DNA of 64,000 nt from Bradyrhizobium liaoningense (lineage in GTDB: Bacteria; Pseudomonadota; Alphaproteobacteria; Rhizobiales; Xanthobacteraceae), in NCBI RefSeq assembly GCF_018130955.1, contig NZ_JAFCJM010000035.1, positions 1 through 64,000 of the forward strand, read 5' to 3'. Below, one piece after another: positions 9,037 to 19,000 of this stretch. Positions within the stretch are counted from its first letter, which is position 1. Every line of letters starts with the position of its first letter. The notes beneath the pieces are model-generated. The model had not been told where the DNA came from. It did no database searches and worked only from the letters and a program-made list of their open reading frames with translations. The position numbers and the translations under genes are program-made.

Positions 9037-9053
9037 GGCCGGACCGTCAGCCG

Positions 9054-9345
9054 CCGGACAGCATCTATGTGCCGGGTGCGGCCTGCAAACCATTCTCGAG
9101 CAGGCTCGCTGAGGATCGAACGCCCGACGGCGAAGCCCTTCCGGCTGGCCGCAGCATGGGCCAGCCGGAATGCCTCTTCGAGCTCGGCGAGCGGCGCATC
9201 GAGCCCCAGCAGCACGACGTCGCGGCAATACGGATCGTTCTCGGCGATGGCGCCGTCGATCTGCTGCCAGCTGCGCTTCGAGCTTCCACCAATCGGGCTT
9301 CGCGACATCGGCCATCTGCCGCAGCCGCTTCGGCAACGAGCGCGC
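9054..9345 (-). pseudogene. iolC: Frameshifted remnant of iolC-type (DUF2090) C-terminus
   Basis: Two minus-strand frames together give a sequence like the C-terminal domain of the bifunctional 5-dehydro-2-deoxygluconokinase family: KPDWWKLEAQ in one frame (about 9271-9342), then, after a frame change, DGAIAENDPYCRDVVLLGL, GFAVGRSI and AREWFAGR in another (about 9054-9287). The kinase domain is absent and the frames do not join, so this is a relic. It points to a lost inositol-catabolism gene at this site. Identification is by recalled motif, not alignment. Confidence 0.6.
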
Positions 9346-9521
9346 GCTCGCGCAACCGTGTCGCGGATGCGTCGTCGTCCGGTCCGACATGATCCTGTTA
9401 CGCGGCGGGGGACATCGAGAGGGCACCCTCTGGCCTTGACTTGGCGGCGCAGAGAATGGAATGCTTGTTCCAACAGTCAAGCAAGACAAGAAGAATATGC
9501 CGGTTTAGGGAGTGTCTCGAA

Positions 9522-9709
9522 GTGGCTGAAGCGAGCGCCTATCGCCACGATCCCGATAGCAAGATCGTCGTCGCCGGCGCCACGCAGGGCTTCGGCGAAG
9601 CTATTGCCTGTGAATTCGCCGAGCTCGGCCTGCTGGCGCGAGGTCGCCAAGGCCGTCGCCTACCTCGCCAGCGACGAATCCGGTTTGATGACCGGCGCGA
9701 ACCATGACG
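9522..9709 (+). pseudogene. Collapsed short-chain dehydrogenase remnant
   Basis: A Rossmann start typical of short-chain dehydrogenases (SKIVVAGATQGFGEAIACEF) is followed almost at once, in another frame, by a typical C-terminal segment (EVAKAVAYLASDESGLMTGA). The catalytic Ser-Tyr-Lys part that should lie between is missing. A large internal deletion plus frameshift explains this. The remnant runs into the start of the phosphatase gene. Confidence 0.6.
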
Positions 9710-10486
9710 CCAGCCGAACTCCTGCTGCGCCGCTACGCTGCCCAGGGCCTCGTCGCCGAGGCGGGGCGCATCGCGCTTGACTATTTCGGCCGCAAGGAAA
9801 GCCTCGGCGTCACGATGAAGGGGGCGCAGGATTGGCTCACTGTCGCCGATGGCGCCGTCGAGGACTTCTTGCGTGCGCGGCTGGCAGAGCTTTTCCCTAG
9901 CGACACGGTGATCGGCGAGGAAGGCGGCGGCGCGGCCAGCGATGCGGTCTGGATCATCGATCCGATCGACGGCACTTCGAACTTCGCCCGCGGCGATCGC
10001 AACTGGTGCGTCTCCGTGGGCTTCCTGCTGAACCGCGAGCCGACTATCGGGATCGTCGCAGCACCTGCACTGGGCGAACTCTATGTCGCGCAGCGCGGCC
10101 AGGGCGCGACGCTGAACGGGCAGCCGATCGCTGTCTCGGGCGCCGATGACATTCGACGCGCTTATGTCGAACTGGGCTGGTCGACCCGTGTGCCGTCGCA
10201 GCGCTATCTCGACGTGATCGGCCGCGGTTATTCCGCCGGCTGCTCAATCAAGCGCTCGGGCTCCGGCACGCTCGGCCTCTGTCATGTCGCGAACGGGCGC
10301 ACCGAGGCCTACGCGGAGCTGCATATCAACGCCTGGGACGTCGCCGCCGGCATTGTGATCGTTGGCGAGGCCGGTGGCTGGATCAACGACTTCTTCGCCG
10401 GAGACGGCATCAGCAAAGGCAATCCGATCCTGTGCTGCACGCCGGCGCTGGCATCGCAGCTCAGCGAAATCACGGGGATTTCGTAG
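9704..10486 (+). CDS. Inositol-monophosphatase-family phosphatase
   Basis: A 260-residue member of the IMPase/CysQ/HisN family of Mg2+-dependent phosphatases. Motif one is GEEGG (about 71-75), motif two WIIDPIDGTSNFARG (about 83-97, metal ligands D87 and D90), and the third is AWDVAAG near 210. Substrates in the family include inositol phosphate, histidinol phosphate and 3'-phosphoadenosine phosphates. It lies between the phosphodiesterase and a second importer, so it may take the phosphomonoester made by the former. No clear ribosome-binding site precedes the ATG, which overlaps the dehydrogenase remnant. Confidence 0.85.
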   Translation: MTPAELLLRRYAAQGLVAEAGRIALDYFGRKESLGVTMKGAQDWLTVADGAVEDFLRARLAELFPSDTVIGEEGGGAASDAVWIIDPIDGTSNFARGDRNWCVSVGFLLNREPTIGIVAAPALGELYVAQRGQGATLNGQPIAVSGADDIRRAYVELGWSTRVPSQRYLDVIGRGYSAGCSIKRSGSGTLGLCHVANGRTEAYAELHINAWDVAAGIVIVGEAGGWINDFFAGDGISKGNPILCCTPALASQLSEITGIS

Positions 10487-10577
10487 TCAGCGCAAAATTT
10501 ATTGCGTTGGGGCGGTGGAGCGCCACCGTCCCAGCCAATTGCGAAGAACGCAAAGTTCTCGTTCCGGGGAGGTGACC

Positions 10578-11618
10578 ATGTTTTTGAGATCCCTGACTTT
10601 CGGAGTGCTGTTCGGGGCCGGCATCCTGCTTGCAGGCGCGGCTTCTGCGCCGGCGTCGGCCCAGGGCTCGCTCGTCATGTATTGCGGCGTGCAGGAGGAA
10701 TGGTGCCGCGCCATGTCGACCGCCTTCGAAAAGGAGACAGGCATCAAGGTTGCGATGACGCGGAAATCCGCCGGCGAGGTCTATGCGCAGCTCAGGGCGG
10801 AGGCCGCGAACCCGCGCGGCGACATCTGGTGGGGCGGCACCGGCGACCCCCATCTCCAGGCGGCCGAAGAGGGGCTGACGCTCGAATACGAATCTCCCGT
10901 CAACAAGGATCTGCACGGCTGGTCGCTGAACCAGTGGAAAGCGGCGAAGCAGCGCTCGATCGGCATCTATGCCGGCGCGCTCGGCTTCGGCTACAACACC
11001 GACCAGATCAAAGCCAAGGGCATGCCGGAGCCGAAATGCTGGGCCGATCTGCTCAACCCCAAGCTCAAGGATGACGTGCAGGTCGCCGACCCGAACTCAT
11101 CCGGCACTGCCTATACCCTGCTTGCCACGGTCGTGCAGCTGATGGGCGAAGACAAGGGCTTCGACTATCTCAAGGCCCTGCACAAGAATGTCAGCCAGTA
11201 CACCAAGTCCGGCGCTGCGCCGGCCAAGGCGGCGAGCCTCGGCGAAACCGCCGTCGGCATCGTCTTCATCCATGACGCCGTCGTCTTCGCGGTGCAGGGC
11301 GACCCGATCAAGCCCGTCGCACCATGCGAGGGCACAGGCTACGAGATCGGCTCGATGTCGATCGTCAAGGGTGCACGCAATCTGGAGAACGCCAAGAAGT
11401 TCTACGATTGGGCGCTGAGCCCCGCCGCGCAGGCCCTTGCCGCCCCCGCAAAGTCATATCAGGTGCCATCCAACAAGAACGCGCCGGTGCCGCCTCAGGC
11501 GCCGAAGATGAGCGAGATGAAGCTGATCGACTACGATTTCGTCAAATACGGGTCGTCGGCCGAACGTACGCGGCTGCTGACAAAATGGGACAAGGAGGTC
11601 AAGGCGCTGCCGAAATAG
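10578..11618 (+). CDS. ABC transporter substrate-binding protein, AfuA/FbpA-like
   Basis: A 346-residue periplasmic binding protein with a signal peptide through about residue 29 (ASAPASAQ). The mature part starts GSLVMYCGVQEEWCRAM, characteristic of the iron/phosphonate-type family of extracellular solute-binding proteins. GGGGAGG stands just before the ATG. It is the first gene of a three-gene importer (binding protein, fused permease, ATPase). The gap upstream holds CGCAA/TTGCG inverted repeats and a small hairpin (10513-10528). The ligand could be ferric iron, 2-aminoethylphosphonate or a phosphorylated sugar alcohol; not decidable here. Confidence 0.85.
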   Translation: MFLRSLTFGVLFGAGILLAGAASAPASAQGSLVMYCGVQEEWCRAMSTAFEKETGIKVAMTRKSAGEVYAQLRAEAANPRGDIWWGGTGDPHLQAAEEGLTLEYESPVNKDLHGWSLNQWKAAKQRSIGIYAGALGFGYNTDQIKAKGMPEPKCWADLLNPKLKDDVQVADPNSSGTAYTLLATVVQLMGEDKGFDYLKALHKNVSQYTKSGAAPAKAASLGETAVGIVFIHDAVVFAVQGDPIKPVAPCEGTGYEIGSMSIVKGARNLENAKKFYDWALSPAAQALAAPAKSYQVPSNKNAPVPPQAPKMSEMKLIDYDFVKYGSSAERTRLLTKWDKEVKALPK

Positions 11619-11640
11619 CCGCCGGCTGCGGAGATATCCG

Positions 11641-13821
11641 ATGCGCCCTTCGACTCGGCTTGCTCTGCTTCTCGGCTGGCTGGGCTACACGCTCGTGCCC
11701 TGGTACCTGCCGGAGGGCTGGGACCTTGCCGGCTATCCGTTCGGGCGGGCCGGCACGGCGCTGGCGCTTGCGATATCAGGCGCAGCGCCGTGGCTCTGGC
11801 CGATCGGCATCGCGCTCCTCGCTGCGACGGTCTTCGCGGCCCGTGCCGAGACCGCTTTCAGCGGCCGGGCACTGATCGCCGTCGGGCTTTTCGGTCTCGT
11901 CACGTTCTTCGCACAAGGCTTTGCGATCACGCTGCCTGGCCAGGGCATTCCCTGGCTGGCTGCGCTGCTCGGCGGCGCAGGCGCCGCGCAGCCAGGCATG
12001 GGTTTCGGCGCGCTGCTGACGCTGTTGTCGCTGCTCTTGCTGCTCTGCCACGGCCTCGCTTATCGCGGCTTTTGTCGGGGCGATCTCTTCACCACATCCA
12101 CCGTCGGTTTCGTGGTGCTGTTGATCGGCCTCTTCATCTTCCTGCCAGTAGCGACGATCCTGCGTAATGCGCTGGTCGACGCCAATGGCAGCTGGGCGTT
12201 GGGCGAATTCTCCGACCGCCTGCTCTCCTCGACGATCTGGGGACTGGGCTGCCTGGGCGGCGGCATCGCCTGCGGCGTCGCCTGGAATACCCTGATGCTC
12301 GGCTTGCTGACCGGGACCATCACCACGCTGCTGGGTCTCGCCTGCGCGCTGCTCGTCTTGCGCACGGCAATGCCGGGCAAGCGGCTGATGCGCGCGATGA
12401 CGGTGCTTCCGATCATCACGCCGCCCTTCGTCATCGGTCTTGCAATCATCCTGCTCTTCGGCCGTTCGGGCGTCGTGACCGGCTTCATGTCCGAATGGTT
12501 CGGCATCCCGCGCTCGCGCTGGATCTACGGTCTGCCAGGCGTGCTGCTGGCGCAAGTGCTGGCCTTCGCGCCGATCGCCTTCCTGGTCCTGATAGGTGTG
12601 GTCCAAGGCATCGCACCGAGCCTCGAAGAGGCCGCGCAGACGCTTGGCGCCAAGCATTGGACGACGTTCCGCGCCGTGACCTGGCCGCTGCTGCGGCCGG
12701 GGCTCGCCAACGCCTTCCTGCTCGGCTTTGTCGAGAGCATGGCCGATTTCGGCAATCCGCTCGTACTCGGCGGCAATTTCGAGGTGCTCTCGACCAAGAT
12801 CTTCTTTGCCGTGGTCGGCGCCGCGCATAATCAGGGCATGGCGGCGGTACTCGCCATCGTGCTGCTTGTCTTCACGCTCGGCGCCTTCTGGCTGCAGCAG
12901 GGCTGGCTCGGCGGCAAGAGCTACACCACCGTATTCGGCAAAGGCGATGCCGGCATTCCGGCGAAGCTGCCGACCTTCGCCACCGTGCTCTCCGCCGCCG
13001 TCATCGTGCCCTGGGTGCTGCTGACGGCGGTGATCTACGCGGTTATCCTGATCGGCGGCTTCGTCAAGACGATGGGCCGCGACCATACGCCGACGCTGGA
13101 GCATTACCGCACCGGCTTCGCCGTCGATTTCAGTCACGGCTTGTTCTTCGAGGGCGCGGCCTGGCCCTCCTTGTTCACGACGTTGAAGGTCGCTGCAATC
13201 TCGGCACCATTGACGGCGCTGATCGGCCTGCTTACCGCCTATCTGCTGACCCGGCAGCGCTTCGCGGGCCGGCGACTGCTCGAATTCACGACCATGCTGA
13301 GCTTCGCCATTCCCGGCACCGTGCTCGGCGTCGCCTATATCCTCGCCTTCAACGTGCCGCCGGTCGAGATCACCGGGACGGGACTCATCCTCGTGCTTGC
13401 CTTTGTTTTTCGGAACATGCCCGTCGGCGTGCGCTCGGGCATTGCGGGGCTGGCCCAGATCGACGCGAGCCTCGACGAGGCCTCGACGACCCTGGGGGCG
13501 CGCAGCTTCACGACACTGCACCGTGTGGTGCTGCCGTTGCTCAAGCCTGCGCTCGTCGCGGCGCTGATCTACAGCTTCGTGCGCAGCATCACCTCGGTCA
13601 GCGCTGTCATCTTTCTCGTGTCGGCCGAGTACAACCTCGCCACCGCCTACATCGTCGGACGGGTGGAGGCCGGCGAGTTCGGGCTCGCCATCGCCTATTC
13701 TTCAGTGCTGATCGTCGTCATGGCGGCGGGCATCGCTCTCATCCAGTTCGGCGTCGGCGAGCGCAAGCTCGGCCGGAGGCCCGTCGCGCTTGCGACCTCG
13801 GCCGCCGAGCCCGCCAGATAG
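11641..13821 (+). CDS. Fused double permease of ABC importer
   Basis: A 726-residue inner-membrane protein carrying two binding-protein-dependent transport domains in one chain, as in FbpB-type permeases. Each half has its EAA loop: EEAAQTLGAKHWTTFRAVTW near residue 330 and DEASTTLGARSFTTLHRVVL near 611. The first roughly 170 residues add extra TM helices, making the protein longer than the usual 500-600 residue FbpB. GGAG lies seven bases before the ATG. It sits 22 bases after the binding-protein gene, with the ATPase gene directly after it. Confidence 0.88.
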   Translation: MRPSTRLALLLGWLGYTLVPWYLPEGWDLAGYPFGRAGTALALAISGAAPWLWPIGIALLAATVFAARAETAFSGRALIAVGLFGLVTFFAQGFAITLPGQGIPWLAALLGGAGAAQPGMGFGALLTLLSLLLLLCHGLAYRGFCRGDLFTTSTVGFVVLLIGLFIFLPVATILRNALVDANGSWALGEFSDRLLSSTIWGLGCLGGGIACGVAWNTLMLGLLTGTITTLLGLACALLVLRTAMPGKRLMRAMTVLPIITPPFVIGLAIILLFGRSGVVTGFMSEWFGIPRSRWIYGLPGVLLAQVLAFAPIAFLVLIGVVQGIAPSLEEAAQTLGAKHWTTFRAVTWPLLRPGLANAFLLGFVESMADFGNPLVLGGNFEVLSTKIFFAVVGAAHNQGMAAVLAIVLLVFTLGAFWLQQGWLGGKSYTTVFGKGDAGIPAKLPTFATVLSAAVIVPWVLLTAVIYAVILIGGFVKTMGRDHTPTLEHYRTGFAVDFSHGLFFEGAAWPSLFTTLKVAAISAPLTALIGLLTAYLLTRQRFAGRRLLEFTTMLSFAIPGTVLGVAYILAFNVPPVEITGTGLILVLAFVFRNMPVGVRSGIAGLAQIDASLDEASTTLGARSFTTLHRVVLPLLKPALVAALIYSFVRSITSVSAVIFLVSAEYNLATAYIVGRVEAGEFGLAIAYSSVLIVVMAAGIALIQFGVGERKLGRRPVALATSAAEPAR

Positions 13822-13830
13822 GACTTGCAC

Positions 13831-14877
13831 ATGCCCAAATCCGCCCCTGCCTCCGTCGAGTTCAATCATGTCAGCATGCGCTACGGCGCGGTGACGGCGG
13901 TGGACGATGTCAGCTTCACGATCCATGCGGGCGAACTCCTGACGCTGCTCGGCCCTTCCGGCTGTGGCAAGACGACAACTTTGCGCATGATCGCCGGGCT
14001 TGAGATCGCCAGCGAGGGACAGATCCTGATCGGCGGCAAGGACGTGACACGTCTCCCGGCCGCGGACCGCGACGTCAGCATGGTGTTCCAGTCCTACGCG
14101 CTATTCCCGCATATGAGTGTGCTGGAGAACGCGGCCTTTGGGCCGATGGTGAAGGGGCTAGGCAAGGCGCGGGCCGAGGCCATGGCGCTGGAGAAGCTTG
14201 CACTGGTCGGGCTCAAAGGCTTCGAGAAGCGTTACCCGGCCGAGCTATCCGGCGGCCAGCAGCAACGCGTCGCCGTGGCGCGCGCGCTGGTGCTGGAACC
14301 GCAGGTGCTGCTCTTCGACGAACCGCTTTCCAATCTCGATGCCAAGCTCAGGCGCAACGTGCGTCAGGAGATCCGCGAACTCCAGCAGTCGCTGGGACTC
14401 ACCGTCGCCTATGTCACGCATGACCAGGAGGAGGCGCTCGCCGTCTCCGACCGCATCATCGTGATGTCGAATGCGAAGATCGCGCAGCAAGGTTCGCCGC
14501 GCGAGCTTTACGAGGCTCCGGCGAACAGCTTCGTCGCCGATTTTATCGGCGACGCCAATCTTGTCGAGGTGACGATCGACGCGGTCCAGGACGGGCAGGC
14601 GCAGGTCATGCTGGGGCCCATCCGCTTGAGGCTGCCGGCGCGCGGCCTCACCCCGGGGCCAGCAAAAGCTGCCATTCGGCCACACGGCATCTTGCTTGGG
14701 GACGGCCTTCCGGGAACAGTTAGAAAGTCTTCTTATCTCGGCGATCACGTCGAGATGATCGTATCGACGCCGATCGGCGAGCTTCTTGTCATCACCAGGC
14801 AAACCGATCCGCTTCCAGTGGCCGGTGCGCCGGTCAACCTGTCATTCGCCCAACAGGGCATCGCTCTCGTTCAGTGA
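13831..14877 (+). CDS. ABC transporter ATP-binding protein, FbpC/PotA-like
   Basis: A 348-residue ATPase with Walker A GPSGCGKTT near residue 38, signature LSGGQQQRV, Walker B VLLFDEP, H-loop VTHD, and a C-terminal TOBE-type regulatory domain from about 240. It energises the adjacent fused permease. The ATG at 13831 has AGGA in front and is preferred over the in-frame TTG at 13825. Last gene of the importer; no clear terminator hairpin follows. Confidence 0.88.
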   Translation: MPKSAPASVEFNHVSMRYGAVTAVDDVSFTIHAGELLTLLGPSGCGKTTTLRMIAGLEIASEGQILIGGKDVTRLPAADRDVSMVFQSYALFPHMSVLENAAFGPMVKGLGKARAEAMALEKLALVGLKGFEKRYPAELSGGQQQRVAVARALVLEPQVLLFDEPLSNLDAKLRRNVRQEIRELQQSLGLTVAYVTHDQEEALAVSDRIIVMSNAKIAQQGSPRELYEAPANSFVADFIGDANLVEVTIDAVQDGQAQVMLGPIRLRLPARGLTPGPAKAAIRPHGILLGDGLPGTVRKSSYLGDHVEMIVSTPIGELLVITRQTDPLPVAGAPVNLSFAQQGIALVQ

Positions 14878-15011
14878 CGCGCGCTCGAAGCCCAATTCAA
14901 ACTCGGCAATGACCGGTACCGCTATCCACTGGCCCTGAGCTGATGTGGCAACCAGAGGCGCGGATGATGATCATCGACCCTGATCCCGTTCGGGGACGAG
15001 ATGCAATCGCG

Positions 15012-15901
15012 TCATTTCTGCCGGAGCGATTGATTGAATGACATTGCGAGCGGTCCGACGATGTATTCGAACGCGGTTCGTTGAACGGTCGGGATCATGA
15101 CGGTCGCCGGCATGCCAGGATACAGGCGAATGTTCGGCATATCGGCCAATTCACCCTGATCAATCCGGACAAAGGCCGTGTAATACGGCGCATTCGTCTT
15201 CGGATCCGTGAGGCGGTCGGCCGAGACCTGAATGACGTCGCCGTGAATGATCGGAATAATGCGCTGCTTGTAGGCGGTGAGATGGACTAGCGCGCCTTCG
15301 GTGTTGCGCAGGCTCATCTCGGTGAAAGTGTAGTTTCGGCTTGCGGCTTCATTCGATTGCGACAATGGCGGCTTGACGATCCATTCATTGAGGACCGCCA
15401 TCAGAATCAGGATGATCGAACCGGCCAGCGCAAACATGCCCAGGAAGGGATGCAGAGCAAAGATCACCGCGATATAGGTCGGCGTCCAGGGCAGATCGAG
15501 GATCGCAGAACCCCGGTGCCCGTGATGAACTGGCGGAAGGTGTCGAAATCGCGCAGCACCTGGCTTCGCGTACCGCCGGCGGCACGATCGATGATGGCGG
15601 TCATGACGCGGGGCGCGATCGTCTGGTCAAGGCGAATGCTGGCGCGGGTCAACACGCGCGCCCGAACGGCATCCAGCCCCGCCAGCGCCAGGAACGCCAT
15701 CAAGAGTGCGATCGTGAGCATCAGCAACGTGCTCCCGCTGGCGCTTGCGATCATCCGGTCATAGACCTGGAGCATGTAGAGCGGCCCTGCCAGGTAAAGC
15801 AGATTGATCGCCAAGCTGAAGATCGCGGCGGTGACGAAATAGCCCCGGCAGCCTTGCAGCAAACGCGGGAGTTCGTCGGTTCTTTTGAACGGAGTACTCA
15901 C
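15012..15901 (-). pseudogene. Collapsed type I secretion locus (PrtD-like ABC exporter fused to PrtE-like MFP)
   Basis: The 5' part (15464-15901) encodes the N-terminal membrane domain of a PrtD/RsaD-type type I secretion ABC exporter (LYLAGPLYMLQVYDRM, then ALDAVRARVLTRA-like sequence). A one-base frame change near 15500 moves the reading to a frame giving ILDLPWTPTYIAVIFALHP, which continues into 15012-15467. After about 45 residues that frame changes abruptly to the C-terminal beta domain of an HlyD/PrtE-type fusion protein (YKQRIIPIIHGDVIQVSADR, then RLYPGMPATVMIPT). The whole exporter ATPase and most of the fusion protein are missing, so a large in-frame deletion plus frameshift has destroyed the locus. 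Confidence 0.8.
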
Positions 15902-15966
15902 ACAGCGCGGCGGAAAATCCGCCCCTCTTTAAAATAAACTGCGGCACGCCGACATCGTAGTCCAAA

Positions 15967-15991
15967 GTCGGGGCGCAACATTCGCCCCGAC
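15967..15991 (-). terminator. Terminator of the VCBS-repeat protein gene
   Basis: Perfect 9-bp arms GTCGGGGCG / CGCCCCGAC around a 7-base loop, 17 bases beyond the stop codon. On the minus strand the stem is followed by TTT. It separates the large gene from the secretion-locus remnant. Confidence 0.7.
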
Positions 15992-16008
15992 CATTTTCTC
16001 GCAGCGGA

Positions 16009-19000
16009 TCAGGCCAGGTCGTGGTAGCTGATGAGTGTTCCCGTGTTCTTGTCTGCCTCTGCTTGGAAGCCCGCGGGGTCGTACTGGCCCAACAGGGTAA
16101 TATTGGCGGTATGGACTCCGTCAGTCACCGACAGGGTTCCTCCAGTGCCGGCCTGATTTGCGATATAACTCGCGGTCGTGCCGGCCCCGAACGCCACATC
16201 GAGGAGATCCAGGTGGTCATCCCCGTCAAATCCGGACACGATCCCGCTAAAGTCGAAGGAGTCATGGAGCACGATTGTGCCGGTGGCTGCGGCTTCAAGC
16301 GCTACATTCGCAGATGAGGCCGCTCCGAATTCGAATGTGGCTACGCCATCCATCAGTGCCGTGCCGCTGCCGCTAACACTCCCATTGAGAGTGATGTTGG
16401 CTCCATGCGCCCACAGCAGCCCGGAGTTATCAACGTTGCTGTCGATGACCAGACCGCCGCTGCCGGTGGCTTCAAGCGTTCCGGAATTGACGACGGTGTT
16501 GCCTCCGGTGTCAATCTCGAGCACGTTGGCACCCGTCGCGACGATTGTACCCTGGTTGACAAGGATCATCGTCCCCGCGCCAAGGTGTCCGGCTCCGGCA
16601 ATGGTGTTGTCGACGTTTGTCAGCGTGACATCGGAAGCAGCTCCATTGACAGTGTTTTCGCTATTGTCGGACAAGATCACCTGACCGCCACCTTCAAGCA
16701 AAATGCCGTGCTCGACAAGCTGGAGGTCAGTCTCGGCGCCGGTGGAGTTCAGCTCGATCGTGCCGGCGTTGTCGATCGTGCCGCTCAATGGCAGGATCGC
16801 GCCATTGCCAATGGTCATATGGCCCGCATTGTGCGTGACAGGCGTCTGATCGAACACAAAGTCGCTCGCAGTGAGCGATGTCGGATCTACGCCTTGCAAA
16901 GTGATCGATTGGCCCTCTCCCAACTCGATCACAGCGTTGCCGTTGGCGTCGCTTACAGTATGCGCCTGAATGTCGGCGAACGACGTGAAGTTGGCGTAAT
17001 CTATCAGATCGATTTGGTCGTGCATCGCGTCGAAGCTATAGACCACGTCGTGACCGATCGGCTGCGAGAACACCAGGAGGTCGTTTCCGCTCGAAGCCGT
17101 CAGATGGTCGTCACCCGATACAGCAAAGATCGGCGATCCCTGCGCATAGGCTTCGACATTGTCGGCCACGGTCGCAGTCCCAGTACTGCCGTCGGCATTC
17201 GTCCAGGTTAGGGTGACGTTCAGCACGATCGCGCCCGTAAAATCTGTCGGCGAAGTGATAGTCATCGACTGCACATTGGTCGTCTGAGCAGTCCAGGTGC
17301 CATCGCCGTTACTCGTAGCGTCACTAAGCCTCCAGCCCAAGGGTACTCCGCCAATCGTAACGGTGATTACATCGTTGAGATCATCTGAAGGATCGACCAG
17401 AGCCAGATTGATGGCCTCGCCAGCGATCCCGGCGGGTGTAAGGACATTGGCCCCGCTCCCCTTCACAATCGTGACCGTGTCAGTGTCAGCGAGACCTCCT
17501 CCATCGGTCGTTGTCATTGTCAACGTCCGCGTGGAATTGTTTGACCCGCCACTAAAGGTCACGCTAGCCAACGCCGCATTAATGTCCGAGGTCGAGCCGG
17601 AGAACGTCATCGCCTTCGTGCCGTTGGCACCGGAACTGAATGTAAGACCTGACGTGGTGGAGAGTGTTAAGATGCCGGTCGACGATTGCGGAGAGTTGCC
17701 CAGCGAGAGCGAAACAGTCTCGGTGCCGTTGTCCACATCACTGACCCTCAGCGCGAAATTTGCTGTTGAGCCACCGCCGTTGCCGTTCCCCACGGTCTGC
17801 TGCCCCGGAACGGTGTTGACCGGCGCATCGTTGGCGCCGTTGATCGTGACCGTCAGCACTGCGGTGTCGGTCAGGCTGCCGTCGGTGACGGTGTAGTTGA
17901 AGACATCGGTCGTGGTCTGGCCGGCGTTGAGCGCCTGCACGGCTGCATCGTTCTCGTTCACCACATAGGTGTAGCTGCCATTGGGATTGAGCGTCAGCGT
18001 GCCGTGCGCGCCCACCAGGCCGGCGCCGAGTGTGCCGGCCGTGCCGGCACCCTCGGTGCCGCCGGTGCGGATCGCACTGACCGTCAGGCCGCCGCTGTCG
18101 ACATCGGTGTCATTGGCCAGCACATTGCCGCTGCCGTTGACGCCGCCAGAACCGTTGGCCGTGCCGCCCTTCTCGGTCGCCGCCGTGGCACCCGCACTGG
18201 CGCTGGTATCGTTCACACCTACCGGTGCGTCGTTGGCACCGTTAATGGTGACCATCAGCACGGCCGTGTCGGTCAGGCTGCCGTCAGTGACGGTGTAGTT
18301 GAAGGTATCGGTCGTGGTCTGGCCGACGTTGAGCGCCTGCACGGCTGCATCGTTCTCGTTCACCACATAGGTGTAGCTGCCATTGGGATCGAGCGTCAGC
18401 GTGCCGTGCGCGCCCACCAGGCCGGTGCCCAGTGTACCGGCCGCGCCGGCACCCTCGGTGCCGCCGGTGCGGATCGCACTGACCGTCAGGCCGCCGCTGT
18501 CGACATCGGTGTCATTGGCGATGACGTTGCCGGTTGCGTTGGATCCCCCAGAGCCGTTGGCCGTGCCGCCCTTCTCGGTCGCCGCCGTGGCATCCGCACT
18601 GGCACTGGTGTCATTCACCGCACCCGGCGCATCGTTGGTGCCGGTGATCGTCACTGTGACCGTACCGGTCGCGGTGCCATCCTGGCTTGTCACGGTGAAC
18701 TGGTCCTGCACCTGCTGGCCGGCGATGAGTTCGTCATGCGCGCCGTTGCCGGTGTAGCTCCAGGCGCCGTTGGCATCGATGCTGAAGTCGCCATAGGTGC
18801 CGTGGACATTGCTCTGCGCCACGACATGGGCCTCGCCGGTGTCGGGGTCCACAATCGTCAGCTGACCGGAGGTGTTGAGCGTAGCCGCGGTGTCGCCTTC
18901 GGTAACGGACTTCGCGTCGGACGAAACCGTCGCCGCGTCATTGGTCCCGGTGATCGTCACCGTGACGGTGCCGGTCGCGGTGCCATCCTGGCTTGTCACG

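Noticed and set aside
8502..9392. A 296-codon plus-strand frame overlapping the phosphodiesterase
   Set aside because: Its sequence is a frame-shifted shadow of the CPDase-like gene; the real frame has both H-x-T/S-x motifs.
9054..9473. A 200-residue intact protein on the minus strand at this site
   Set aside because: Only part of the frame resembles IolC/DUF2090, and the matching sequence switches frame, so it is treated as a pseudogene remnant.
11776..13521. A 581-codon frame antisense to the fused permease
   Set aside because: It is polar, extremely charged and without domains; the permease on the other strand explains the open frame.
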